Source of the DNA: Aliihoeflea sp. 40Bstr573 | Lineage (GTDB): Bacteria; Pseudomonadota; Alphaproteobacteria; Rhizobiales; Rhizobiaceae | Assembly: GCF_024105655.1 (NCBI RefSeq) | Contig: NZ_JAAAMH010000013.1 | Location: 26,019 to 90,018, forward strand | DNA: 64,000 nucleotides | Reading direction: 5' to 3' | Part shown: positions 57,551-64,000 of the stretch, piece by piece | Numbering within the stretch: the first letter of the stretch is position 1 | Layout of the letters: every line of letters begins with the position of its first letter | Made by a program: the position numbers and the translations under genes | Notes under the pieces: model-generated | Databases searched by the model: none | What the model was told of the DNA's origin: nothing | Seen by the model: only the letters and a program-made list of their open reading frames with translations

Positions 57551-58953
57551 ACAGGCTGCATCAACGGTTCCCCCTCCACGTTCCGCGCAAGAGCGAGGCT
57601 CTGCGCAAGGCCGACCTTGCCGGCAGTGCCCGCGCGCTGGCGCCCGAAACCGTCGAGGGGCGGACCCACGCCGACGCCTCGCTGCGCAGGCATCTCTTCG
57701 TGGGCGCCGCTGCCGTGGCGTTGCTGGTCGGCGGTCTCGGCACTTGGGCAGCGACAACCGAGCTGTCCGGCGCGGTTATCGTCAGCGGGAATGTCGTCGT
57801 CGAATCCAACGTGAAGGACGTCCAGCACCCGACTGGCGGTGTGGTCGGCGTGCTCAACGTGCGCAATGGCGCCTATGTCGAGGCCGGTTCCGTATTGGTC
57901 AAGCTGGACGACACGCTCACCCGCTCCAACCTCGCCGTTGTGACCAAGAGCCTGGATGAACTTGCGGCGCGCGAGGCGCGACTGGCGGCCGAAGGGGAGG
58001 GTTTGGGTGAGATTACCTTCGATGCGGACCTGGCGAGCCGTTCCGATACCGATCATGTGCAACGCTCGATGGAGGGCGAGCGGAAGCTCTTCGCACTGCG
58101 CAAGGCTGCGGGCGAAGGCGAGGTGCAGCAGCTTCGCAAGCGCGTCGAGCAACTGCATGACGAAATCACCGGGCTCAAGGCACAAGAGGCAGGCAAGGTG
58201 AGCGAGCTCGCGCTAACCCGGGAGGAACTCGGGAGCGTCAGGAAGCTCTGGCAGCAGAAGCTCATACAGCGTTCACGGCTGCTGGACCTGGAGCGCAGCG
58301 TTGCGAGCCTCGAAGGCGAGCGCGGCCAGCTTGTTGCCGCCATCGCGCAGGCCGAAGGCAGGATCAGCGAAACCGAACTCGCCATCATCCAGATCGAAAA
58401 GGCATGGCGCAGCGATGTCGCCGACGAGTTGCGAGAGACGGAGACGAGGATCGCCAGGCTTGAAGAACAGAAGATCGCGGCTGAGGAGCTGTTGCGGCAG
58501 ACCGACATCAGGGCGCCCCAGAGCGGCCGCGTCCACCAGCTTTCAGTGCACAGCGAAGGAGGCGTGATCAGGGCCGGCGAAGCAATCATGAAGATCGTGC
58601 CGAGCGCCGACGAGTTGACGATCGAGGCACGCGTGGCGCCGCAGGACATCGATCAGGTTCGGCTGGACCAGCCCGTTTTCGTGCGCATGCCGGCATTCAG
58701 CCAGCAGAGCACGCCTGAACTGGAAAGCAAGGTGTCGGCCATATCTCCCGATCTGACGGTCGATGAGCGGACCGGCGAAGCGTACTACAGCATCCGCATC
58801 CGCCTGCTCGACGGCGAACTCGAGCGCCTCGGCAGCGAGGAGCTCAAGCCGGGAATGCCGGTCGAGGCGTTTTTGCGCACGTCCGACCGCACGGTGGTGT
58901 CCTATCTGATGAAGCCGCTCAGCGACCAGATCAACCGCGCCTTCCGCGAGTAG
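57547..58953 (+). CDS. Type I secretion membrane fusion protein (HlyD/PrtE type)
   Basis: The periplasmic adaptor that joins the ABC exporter to the outer-membrane channel. The 468-residue protein has a single membrane helix near residues 58-80, the biotinyl-like hairpin VEAGSVLVKLDDTLTRSNL, a long coiled coil (about 120-310) and the IRAPQSGRVHQLSVHSEGGVI beta-barrel region. No TolC-like gene is in the window, so the outer-membrane part must be encoded elsewhere. Confidence 0.92.
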   Translation: MNRLHQRFPLHVPRKSEALRKADLAGSARALAPETVEGRTHADASLRRHLFVGAAAVALLVGGLGTWAATTELSGAVIVSGNVVVESNVKDVQHPTGGVVGVLNVRNGAYVEAGSVLVKLDDTLTRSNLAVVTKSLDELAAREARLAAEGEGLGEITFDADLASRSDTDHVQRSMEGERKLFALRKAAGEGEVQQLRKRVEQLHDEITGLKAQEAGKVSELALTREELGSVRKLWQQKLIQRSRLLDLERSVASLEGERGQLVAAIAQAEGRISETELAIIQIEKAWRSDVADELRETETRIARLEEQKIAAEELLRQTDIRAPQSGRVHQLSVHSEGGVIRAGEAIMKIVPSADELTIEARVAPQDIDQVRLDQPVFVRMPAFSQQSTPELESKVSAISPDLTVDERTGEAYYSIRIRLLDGELERLGSEELKPGMPVEAFLRTSDRTVVSYLMKPLSDQINRAFRE

Positions 58954-59478
58954 CGCGTGAGCGCCGCACCCCTGCTACAGCCCGTCGGTGCGGAATGCTG
59001 GGCGGCCCGTGAGTTCACGCGCCGCGCCTGATCAGTAGCCGGTCGATGCCGAGCCAGCGTCAAACTGCATCTGCGAACGGATATTGACTGGAGGCTTCGC
59101 CCAGGAATCGACCCTGCGGGCATGGAGACTTGCAGTCTCGCACGTCCCCTCCCCCACAAGGCCCAATGAAACTCCACCTGCCAAAAGGATGGTTACATCA
59201 AGGCTGGTGCACACTCGGGTGGCGCAACCTTGAGTCGCGTCGGCATGGTGCACGAGCCGCAGCGCCAGCCCCCAGTGCCAAACGCTGCGGCTGACGGCCC
59301 ATTTGGATCGCCTCCAGTCCATTTTGGGGCCGGATGGCGGTCGGTGGCTCCCTGTCACCGGCCGCTTTCGTTTTGGGCCAGCACAATCATTGAGAGCATT
59401 TCTGGTTGTGCATCGACCTCTGTCTGCTATCCAGATTCCGGGGGCTCCGATCGTTGCAGGCAGAAGGCAAGCTAGAAT
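58954..59478. other. Gene-poor stretch after the secretion operon
   Basis: About 525 bases without a recognisable gene. A long minus-strand frame here (59032-59679) shows no family features and looks like chance coding. No terminator with a clear T tract was found after the fusion-protein gene. Confidence 0.5.
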
Positions 59479-59658
59479 ATGCAGATTGATTGTCCACGCT
59501 GCCCCAGCAAGGCGACGATTGTCCGTCGGGGCGATGGCACGCTCGAAGCTTCCCACGATGTCAGCTATTGCCTGTCGCAAACGGGCTGGACGGGAGGTGC
59601 TGAGACCTGTCGTATTCTGGACTTGGCAGTATCCGAGGCGCGCCGACGGCTCAGGTAG
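59479..59658 (+). CDS. Possible small zinc-ribbon-like protein
   Basis: A frame of 59 residues beginning MQIDCPRCPSKATIVRRGDG, with one CxxC pair at the N-terminus and further single Cys residues near 31 and 44 (SYC and ETC). The Cys pattern and the RRGDGTLEASHD context look protein-like and might bind zinc. The ribosome site is weak and nothing around it supports a function. It may be a real small gene or a chance frame. Confidence 0.35.
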   Translation: MQIDCPRCPSKATIVRRGDGTLEASHDVSYCLSQTGWTGGAETCRILDLAVSEARRRLR

Positions 59659-59711
59659 TTTGCGGGATAAGGCTCTCATGCTGTCAGCCTCAGTGGCTTA
59701 TGCTGGCAACG

Positions 59712-59950
59712 ATGTCACCCCGTCCAGATGCAAAGCTCACCTTCTCGCGCTCGGCCAACATCGAGCGCGACAGCGCTTAGGTCGACCTCGCCATTGTTCA
59801 ACTGGAGAGCGAGCCGCGTTGGACGCTGGAGGTGATTGACGGAGAAGGTGATTCGACTGTCTGCGAAGGTCCTCGACACCGAACGGCATGCACTTGCCGA
59901 GGTGCTCGCGTCGATCAGCGGTGCGGTATCAGGGTCAAAGTCGACAGTAC
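59712..59950 (+). pseudogene. Decayed conserved hypothetical gene
   Basis: A protein-like frame starts at an ATG (MSPRPDAKLTF), is stopped by TAG at 59778, and resumes as LAIVQLESEPRWTLEVIDGEGDST. After a one-base shift near 59860 it continues in another frame as VLDTERHALAEVLASIS. The residue pattern resembles a small alphaproteobacterial hypothetical family that I cannot name. One stop and one frameshift make a functional product unlikely. Confidence 0.5.
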
Positions 59951-59970
59951 TTCCTGAAGACTATTTGGTG

Positions 59971-60321
59971 TCAGAAATCGTTCACCAAGGCAGTCCACCA
60001 CTGTGCATATGGCGTGTTCTTGACGAGCTTGCGGCCGTAATCCGGTGCCCCGTCGTCCCACCACACCTCCCCGCGCTCTCCCAGCGCGATTTTCGCTTCA
60101 TCGACCAGCTTCCGGGCGGCCTGGACGGCACCTTGATCCCCTTCGCGCAGAGCCTTCCCGACGGTCCGGCGCGCAGCCATCAGATCCTTTGTGAACTGCT
60201 CTCGTTCGACGGGTGTAAGCGTCGGATTGGACTTGCGCCAAAGCCGGTCATTGACGACGATGTAACGGCCATCGGGCGTCTCGACGGGCGCATCGTCGTG
60301 GCCGCCGACCACGGTCAGCAT
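59971..60321 (-). CDS. Conserved hypothetical protein
   Basis: A protein of 116 residues without signal or membrane segments, with a YIVVNDRLWRKSNPTLTPVERE core, an amphipathic helix and a C-terminal GEVWWDDGAPDYGRKLVKNTPYA motif. This pattern is familiar from alphaproteobacterial hypothetical proteins of unknown function. Its start overlaps the end of the exported protein gene by 7 bases, so the two probably form a small operon. Confidence 0.7.
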   Translation of the reverse strand: MLTVVGGHDDAPVETPDGRYIVVNDRLWRKSNPTLTPVEREQFTKDLMAARRTVGKALREGDQGAVQAARKLVDEAKIALGERGEVWWDDGAPDYGRKLVKNTPYAQWWTALVNDF

Positions 60322-60782
60322 GATCCTGACGGCCGCAACCGGCGAACCATATGCGTCACAATGGGATCGTAGCGCTCCTTCTGACTGAGCGCATAGTCGA
60401 CCAGGAAGTAGGCCATGCGGTCACCGCAGTATCGAATTGCGCGAAGATATCTTATCTGGTCGGCCTGGATGCCCGAGTAGCTCGCCCAGTCGGCCGTGAT
60501 CCGCTCGTAAGTGATGTCCCATCCTTCGTCTTCATCTCTCCGCATTCGCTGGCGCACCGCTTCTCGAAAGCCGCTGGCGCCGACGTCGCCGGCCCAAACG
60601 GCGAGAATGTCGCCCTGCGGGTTGTGATAGAGCCTGGAATTTCCGGCCTCGGGCCGAAGCGAAAGCTCATAGGCGGCGGGTATCGGAATCTCGTAGCCGA
60701 ACGCATCGTCCCGAAGCAGGTTGAACTCCTGCGCCGTCGCTGGACTGACGAACAGCATCGATACGGCAGCGTATCGTTTCAT
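60315..60782 (-). CDS. Exported hypothetical protein
   Basis: A 155-residue protein with a signal peptide (MKRYAAVSMLFVSPATA, cleavage after ATA) and a soluble domain of about 135 residues with FGYEIPIPAAYELSLRPEAG and DQIRYLRAIRYCGDRMAYF patterns. No family was recognised. It may act in the periplasm with the protein encoded next to it on the same strand. Confidence 0.65.
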   Translation of the reverse strand: MKRYAAVSMLFVSPATAQEFNLLRDDAFGYEIPIPAAYELSLRPEAGNSRLYHNPQGDILAVWAGDVGASGFREAVRQRMRRDEDEGWDITYERITADWASYSGIQADQIRYLRAIRYCGDRMAYFLVDYALSQKERYDPIVTHMVRRLRPSGSC

Positions 60783-61058
60783 CGCACAACTCCAGGTTTG
60801 CCGATACTCAAAGCGTCCAAACCGTTTTGTGTTCCTTTCCGCCTATTGCCTGCAGCGACCGAGCAGCGGACGCATCGAGTAGGTGAAGCGCGATCCGTGA
60901 GAACAATGCGCCACCTCTCCGTTGTCGACCGAGCCACCTCGCCGCGCTGCGACAGATGGCAACCTCTTGAACAGGAAAATCTCAGCACTCAAATATTCAG
61001 GCGCCGCCCGGTGATGGCGGCGCAGTAGCCAAAAAACGCTCAACAAGAGAGGATGGAA

Positions 61059-61355
61059 ATGGAGAGCAAAGCCTTCGCGAAACCGATCTATCTGAAAGAT
61101 GGAACGCTCGTGCGGGAAATCACAAACGTCGAGGACGCCATCGACTTCCTCATGGAATGGCCGGAAAGCAAGCGCGACGTGCTGCATGAGGCAACGGTGC
61201 GTACGTGCATCATGGCTCATGACGGTCTCAAGCCGGTCAAGATCGCTCGCGATGCGTTGCGGGCCTTTGCCGTGAAAAAGGGTATCCTGGAGAGGCAGGC
61301 GGCGGTCAAACCCTGGATGATCAAGCCCGGCTCCGGTGGGCGCGCTCACGCCTGA
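61059..61355 (+). CDS. DUF982 protein 1
   Basis: A 98-residue member of DUF982, a small family of unknown function largely found in Rhizobiales. Features are the N-terminal KPIYLKDGTLVREITNVEDAIDFL and the Trp-Pro helix MEWPESKRDV. The ATG at 61059 was preferred because AGAGAGG lies at the right distance; an ATG two codons earlier abuts it. The second DUF982 gene follows 33 bases later. Confidence 0.85.
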   Translation: MESKAFAKPIYLKDGTLVREITNVEDAIDFLMEWPESKRDVLHEATVRTCIMAHDGLKPVKIARDALRAFAVKKGILERQAAVKPWMIKPGSGGRAHA

Positions 61356-61388
61356 CCCCTCGCAATCCAAGCTGCACAGGAGGATGAC

Positions 61389-61673
61389 ATGCTTGCGAAG
61401 CCTTTTGAGAAACCCGTCCGCGTCTGGACCGGACTTGGTTTCCCTCGACAGCTCAACAATGTCGCAGACGCCTACCAGATGCTTTTGAACTGGTGTGGCA
61501 ACAGCCCCGAGCAGAAGGCCGCCCTTCGTGCTTGCAAGGCTGCGCTCGCCGGCGACGTCGATGCAGAGACCGCCCGCGGCATCTTTCTCGCATTCGCGCG
61601 AAGGAAGGACATTCTTGTCGAAGACGCAATGATGCCGCCGCCAGTGAGCCATGGCCGGGACACTCACATCTGA
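61389..61673 (+). CDS. DUF982 protein 2
   Basis: A 94-residue DUF982 member with the KPVRVWTGLGFPRQLNNVADAYQML core, the LNWCG position aligned to the Trp motif of protein 1, and the ALRACKAALAGDVDAETARGIF helix. A CAGGAGG site lies 5 bases before the ATG. The two copies are clearly related but only about a third alike by eye, so they are an old tandem duplication. Confidence 0.85.
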   Translation: MLAKPFEKPVRVWTGLGFPRQLNNVADAYQMLLNWCGNSPEQKAALRACKAALAGDVDAETARGIFLAFARRKDILVEDAMMPPPVSHGRDTHI

Positions 61674-61742
61674 TCTGGCGGCGTTGGGAACATTTTCGCG
61701 CCCTGCTGGATTCCGAAAGCATTCCAACAGGAGACTTCAGCG

Positions 61743-61928
61743 ATGGCAGACGATCCCAACAAGCAGGATGGCCGTGACCGCAGCAAGGTTGCCGGCGATC
61801 AGGACTATGAGGTCCAGTATTTCGCCAAAGCGAACGGTGTGACGCCTCAACAGGCGCGCGAACTGATCGAGACCTACGGCAACGACCGCGAGACGCTCGA
61901 GCGCGAGGCGAAGAAGATGCGGGCTTGA
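61743..61928 (+). CDS. DUF3606 protein
   Basis: A 61-residue protein of the DUF3606 family, with the opening MADDPNKQDGRDRSKVAGDQDYEV and a helix FAKANGVTPQQARELIETYGND. Such short proteins are common in rhizobial and related genomes and are often linked to stress. It has an AGGAGA site and a strong terminator downstream. Confidence 0.88.
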   Translation: MADDPNKQDGRDRSKVAGDQDYEVQYFAKANGVTPQQARELIETYGNDRETLEREAKKMRA

Positions 61929-62019
61929 ACGGCGCATGCCGCTTACCCACATATCGATCAGGTTCTCGCCTCCGCAGCTGACCACGGATGTACTGGCAGC
62001 AGGTGTTGAGGCGATCGGA

Positions 62020-62048
62020 AGGTCGGGCGTTCAGCCCGGCCTTTTTTT
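62020..62048 (+). terminator. Rho-independent terminator after the DUF982/DUF3606 genes
   Basis: A stem of GGTCGGGC with GCCCGGCC, a five-base loop and a run of seven T residues. It lies 92 bases past the DUF3606 stop and separates that operon from the cold-shock gene. Confidence 0.88.
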
Positions 62049-62136
62049 ATTCATCGATGGCTATTGCTCTCCCAAACGAGGCTTTTGGCGTATAAATGGT
62101 GCGTACCCGCGCCTTTGATTTGCAATGAGACATTAG

Positions 62137-62718
62137 ATGGCCAAACACCGCGACCGCCGCGCATCGCATCGTTCAGAATGGAGCGACGAAGCACCAAGCG
62201 ATTTCCAAGAGCCGTCGTTCTTTCGCCAGCGGCCCACCGCCAGTGCGCATAGCGGCGTGAACGTGGTCGTCCTGTGGTTCAATGCCGACAAAGGCTTCGG
62301 CTTTGTGCAAACACCTGATGGCGGCAAAGCATTTCTTCACGCTCGCCAGCTCGAGACTGCCGGCCATTCAACTGTGACTGAGGGCACGACGATGAAGGTC
62401 GTGGTCGAGTCCGGCGACAAGGGGCCGCAGGTCGCAACGGTCCTGGAAGTCGATTCTCCGCCGACGGCAAAGGTCGCGCAGCGCCCCGTTCCGCCGGTCA
62501 ATGCCGCAGTCGATGAAGCCGATGGAACGGTCAAGTTCTACAATTCTGACAAGGGCTTTGGCTTCATCGGCTTGGCCAATGGTGGCAAGGACATCTTCGT
62601 TCATGCCTCGACGCTATCTCGTTCGGGTATCTCCACCCTCGAACAGGGACAGGCAGTTCGGGTGACGTATGCGCAGGGGGCCAAGGGCCTGGAAGCGCGC
62701 TCCGTTCGACTGAAGTAA
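62137..62718 (+). CDS. Protein with two cold-shock domains
   Basis: A 193-residue protein. A polar, Arg/Ser-rich tail of about 42 residues precedes two cold-shock (OB-fold) domains at about 43-105 and 126-192. Both keep the RNP1-like KGFGF core; RNP2 is AFLHA in the first and IFVHA in the second, so nucleic-acid binding is expected. Paired domains of this type are typical of alphaproteobacteria. It probably acts as an RNA chaperone. Confidence 0.9.
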   Translation: MAKHRDRRASHRSEWSDEAPSDFQEPSFFRQRPTASAHSGVNVVVLWFNADKGFGFVQTPDGGKAFLHARQLETAGHSTVTEGTTMKVVVESGDKGPQVATVLEVDSPPTAKVAQRPVPPVNAAVDEADGTVKFYNSDKGFGFIGLANGGKDIFVHASTLSRSGISTLEQGQAVRVTYAQGAKGLEARSVRLK

Positions 62719-63037
62719 GGCTCGTCACGCCAAACCATCCGGCGCGCCCATCGGATATCTCGTTCACACAGCACAGATTGATCGTCTGCCGGTCGGCCGC
62801 GAAGAGACGGTGCAACGTCGACACGCAAATGGCCGCGCGTGCCGCAGGATCAGGTCAGACGGATCGACGCAGCTAGAGGGCGGGCACTGTGGATGGGTGC
62901 CGCCCCCGATAAACACATCATGGTGAATCGCCCAATTGAAGCAAGGCCCGGGCTGTCTGGCATGGCTTCCTTTCTCGCGCCTTGAAAATTGACCATTGTC
63001 ATGGCGCCGAGGCGGTGCTCGCCCAGAATGAAGCATT
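62719..63037. other. Gap upstream of the LLM oxidoreductase gene
   Basis: About 320 bases without a recognisable gene; minus-strand frames here look like noise. It should contain the promoter of the LLM gene. Confidence 0.5.
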
Positions 63038-63877
63038 ATGCTGAAGGCCAACAAAGCTACGTCCGTCAGCGATTCCGCCGGCTTCCGGCGCATGTTCGCG
63101 CCTGACCGGATATCGCTCGGACTGTTCTTCCCGATCGAGGCCTTCGAGCGGGACGAGCCCAGCATGCGCGACCAGTCACGTCTTGCCCGCCGCGCGGAGG
63201 AACTCGGCTTTGCCGGCCTTTGGACGCGGGACGTGCCTCTGCGCGACCCCAATTTCGGAGATCTTGGGCAAGTCTACGATCCGTGGGTGTGGCTGGGCTG
63301 GATCGCGGCGCATACCTCGACGATCGCGCTCGCGACGGGCTCTATCATCCTCCCCTTGCGCCACCCGTTCCATACCGCAAAAGCCTCAGCATCCGTCGAT
63401 CAGCTGACAGGCGGGCGCTTCGTCCTCGGCGTCGCCTCCGGGGATCGCCCCGTTGAATTTCCAGCATTCGGTGTCGACTGGCACCAGCGCGACGTCCTCT
63501 TTCGCGAGAACTTGGCAGTGATCCGCAGGGTGCTCACGGACGAGTTTGCAAGCGTCCAGTCGAGCTATGGCATCATGATGGGGACGGCAGACCTCGTGCC
63601 CAAACCGGTCTCTCGCCTGCCGATTCTGATCACCGGTTCGAGCCGCCAGAGCTTTGAGTGGATAGCCGCGCATGCAGACGGCTGGATCACCTATCCACGC
63701 GACCTCGCGCGGCAGGCGGAGTTGATCGCGAAATGGCGCGCAGCGGTGGAGGTCGCGTCACCTGGCGTGTTCAAGCCCTTCGTGCAGTCGCTCTATGTCG
63801 ATCTGGCCGACAAGCCGGCCGAGCCGCCTCGGCTAATTCATCTCGGGTTCCGGGCCGGCCGCAACTTCATGCTCTGA
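63038..63877 (+). pseudogene. LLM-class flavin oxidoreductase, 3' end cut by an insertion sequence
   Basis: The frame encodes 279 residues of a luciferase-like monooxygenase family (LLM) oxidoreductase: the RISLGLFFPIEAF start of the barrel, TGSIILPLRHPFHTAKASASVDQLTGGRF, and the LPILITGSSRQSFEWIAAHADGW motif. It ends at GRNFML followed by a TGA that belongs to the insertion sequence. Family members run on by some 25-45 residues, so the C-terminal helix is missing. The product may still fold, but it is probably inactive. Confidence 0.75.
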
Positions 63878-64000
63878 TCCAGCCCCACTGAACGGGTCCA
63901 CCTTGAGTTATGGTTTTGACCATGAAGGAGGACCACGATGAGCAACAAACGACACAAGCCGGAAGAGATCGTCACGAAGCTTCGGCAGGTTGAAGTCCTG
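63875..64000 (+). mobile_element. IS3-family insertion sequence, left end (continues beyond window)
   Basis: The coding pattern of the LLM gene stops at about 63875, where TGATCCAGCCCC begins. This is followed by a leader and a transposase gene, so the left end is at or near 63875. The right end and target duplication are outside the window. The exact end base is inferred from the loss of the LLM frame and the usual TG start of such elements. Confidence 0.7.
63938..64000 (+). CDS. IS3-family transposase OrfA, N-terminal fragment
   Basis: The first 21 codons (MSNKRHKPEEIVTKLRQVEV) match the helix-turn-helix start of IS3-type OrfA proteins. GGAGG precedes the ATG by 7 bases. The gene runs off the right edge. 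Confidence 0.85.
   Translation, partial: MSNKRHKPEEIVTKLRQVEVL

Noticed and set aside
59032..59679. Minus-strand open frame of 215 codons in the gap after the secretion operon
   Set aside because: No signal, domain or ribosome site; residue use looks random.

Overview
The window is high-GC chromosomal DNA from an alphaproteobacterium, most likely of the Rhizobiales (Hyphomicrobiales), near the Mesorhizobium/Nitratireductor type. The reasons are a split F0 ATP synthase operon with both b and b' subunits, many TAT and ABC solute-uptake systems, and the small rhizobial families DUF982 and DUF3606. The assignment rests on gene content and was not tested by a database search.

Layout. 1-399: the 3' end of rnhB. 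501-3230: the minus-strand atpI-B-E-F'-F operon and its terminator. 3443-14688: mostly minus-strand housekeeping genes (SleB-type cell-wall hydrolase, der and a membrane TPR protein, NnrU, an MFS carrier, a Spx/ArsC-like protein, guaA, an MTA/SAH nucleosidase, a thioesterase, TspO, an RsmB-type methyltransferase and a DUF1275 protein). 14759-17997: katG facing its likely regulator oxyR. 17990-25269: MAPEG, guaB, a CAP-domain lipoprotein, a TAT-exported metallo-hydrolase, a DHA2 exporter, rlmE and Ppx/GppA. 25362-29085: ykoFEDC, an ECF-type uptake system for thiamine or its HMP precursor, under a clear TPP riboswitch. 29154-35322: a HisD-family dehydrogenase facing an XRE-cupin regulator and a four-gene spermidine/putrescine-type ABC importer. 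35319-39891: a BMP-type (nucleoside-like) ABC importer. 40048-49304: a Liv-type ABC importer co-transcribed with two acyl-CoA ligases, with a Crp/Fnr regulator upstream.

From about 49.3 kb the DNA becomes accessory in character, with long gene-poor gaps. 49894-51508 holds what looks like a miniature exosortase cassette: a tiny precursor with a signal peptide and a C-terminal sorting signal, an exosortase-like membrane protease with Cys, Arg and His in the expected order, and an unknown exported partner. After a UvrD-like helicase, 54477-58953 is a type I secretion operon (ABC exporter and membrane fusion protein) led by a probable cargo with a CAP domain, an SdrD B-like domain and a Pro-rich linker. 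58954-62718 carries decayed genes and small conserved hypotheticals (DUF982 pair, DUF3606, a two-domain cold-shock protein). The window ends in an LLM-type oxidoreductase whose 3' end is cut off by an IS3-type insertion sequence running off the right edge.

The most unusual element is the exosortase cassette. The secretion operon for the CAP/SdrD-like protein and the HisD-like/XRE-cupin/ABC catabolic locus come next. Families were recognised from motifs by eye.
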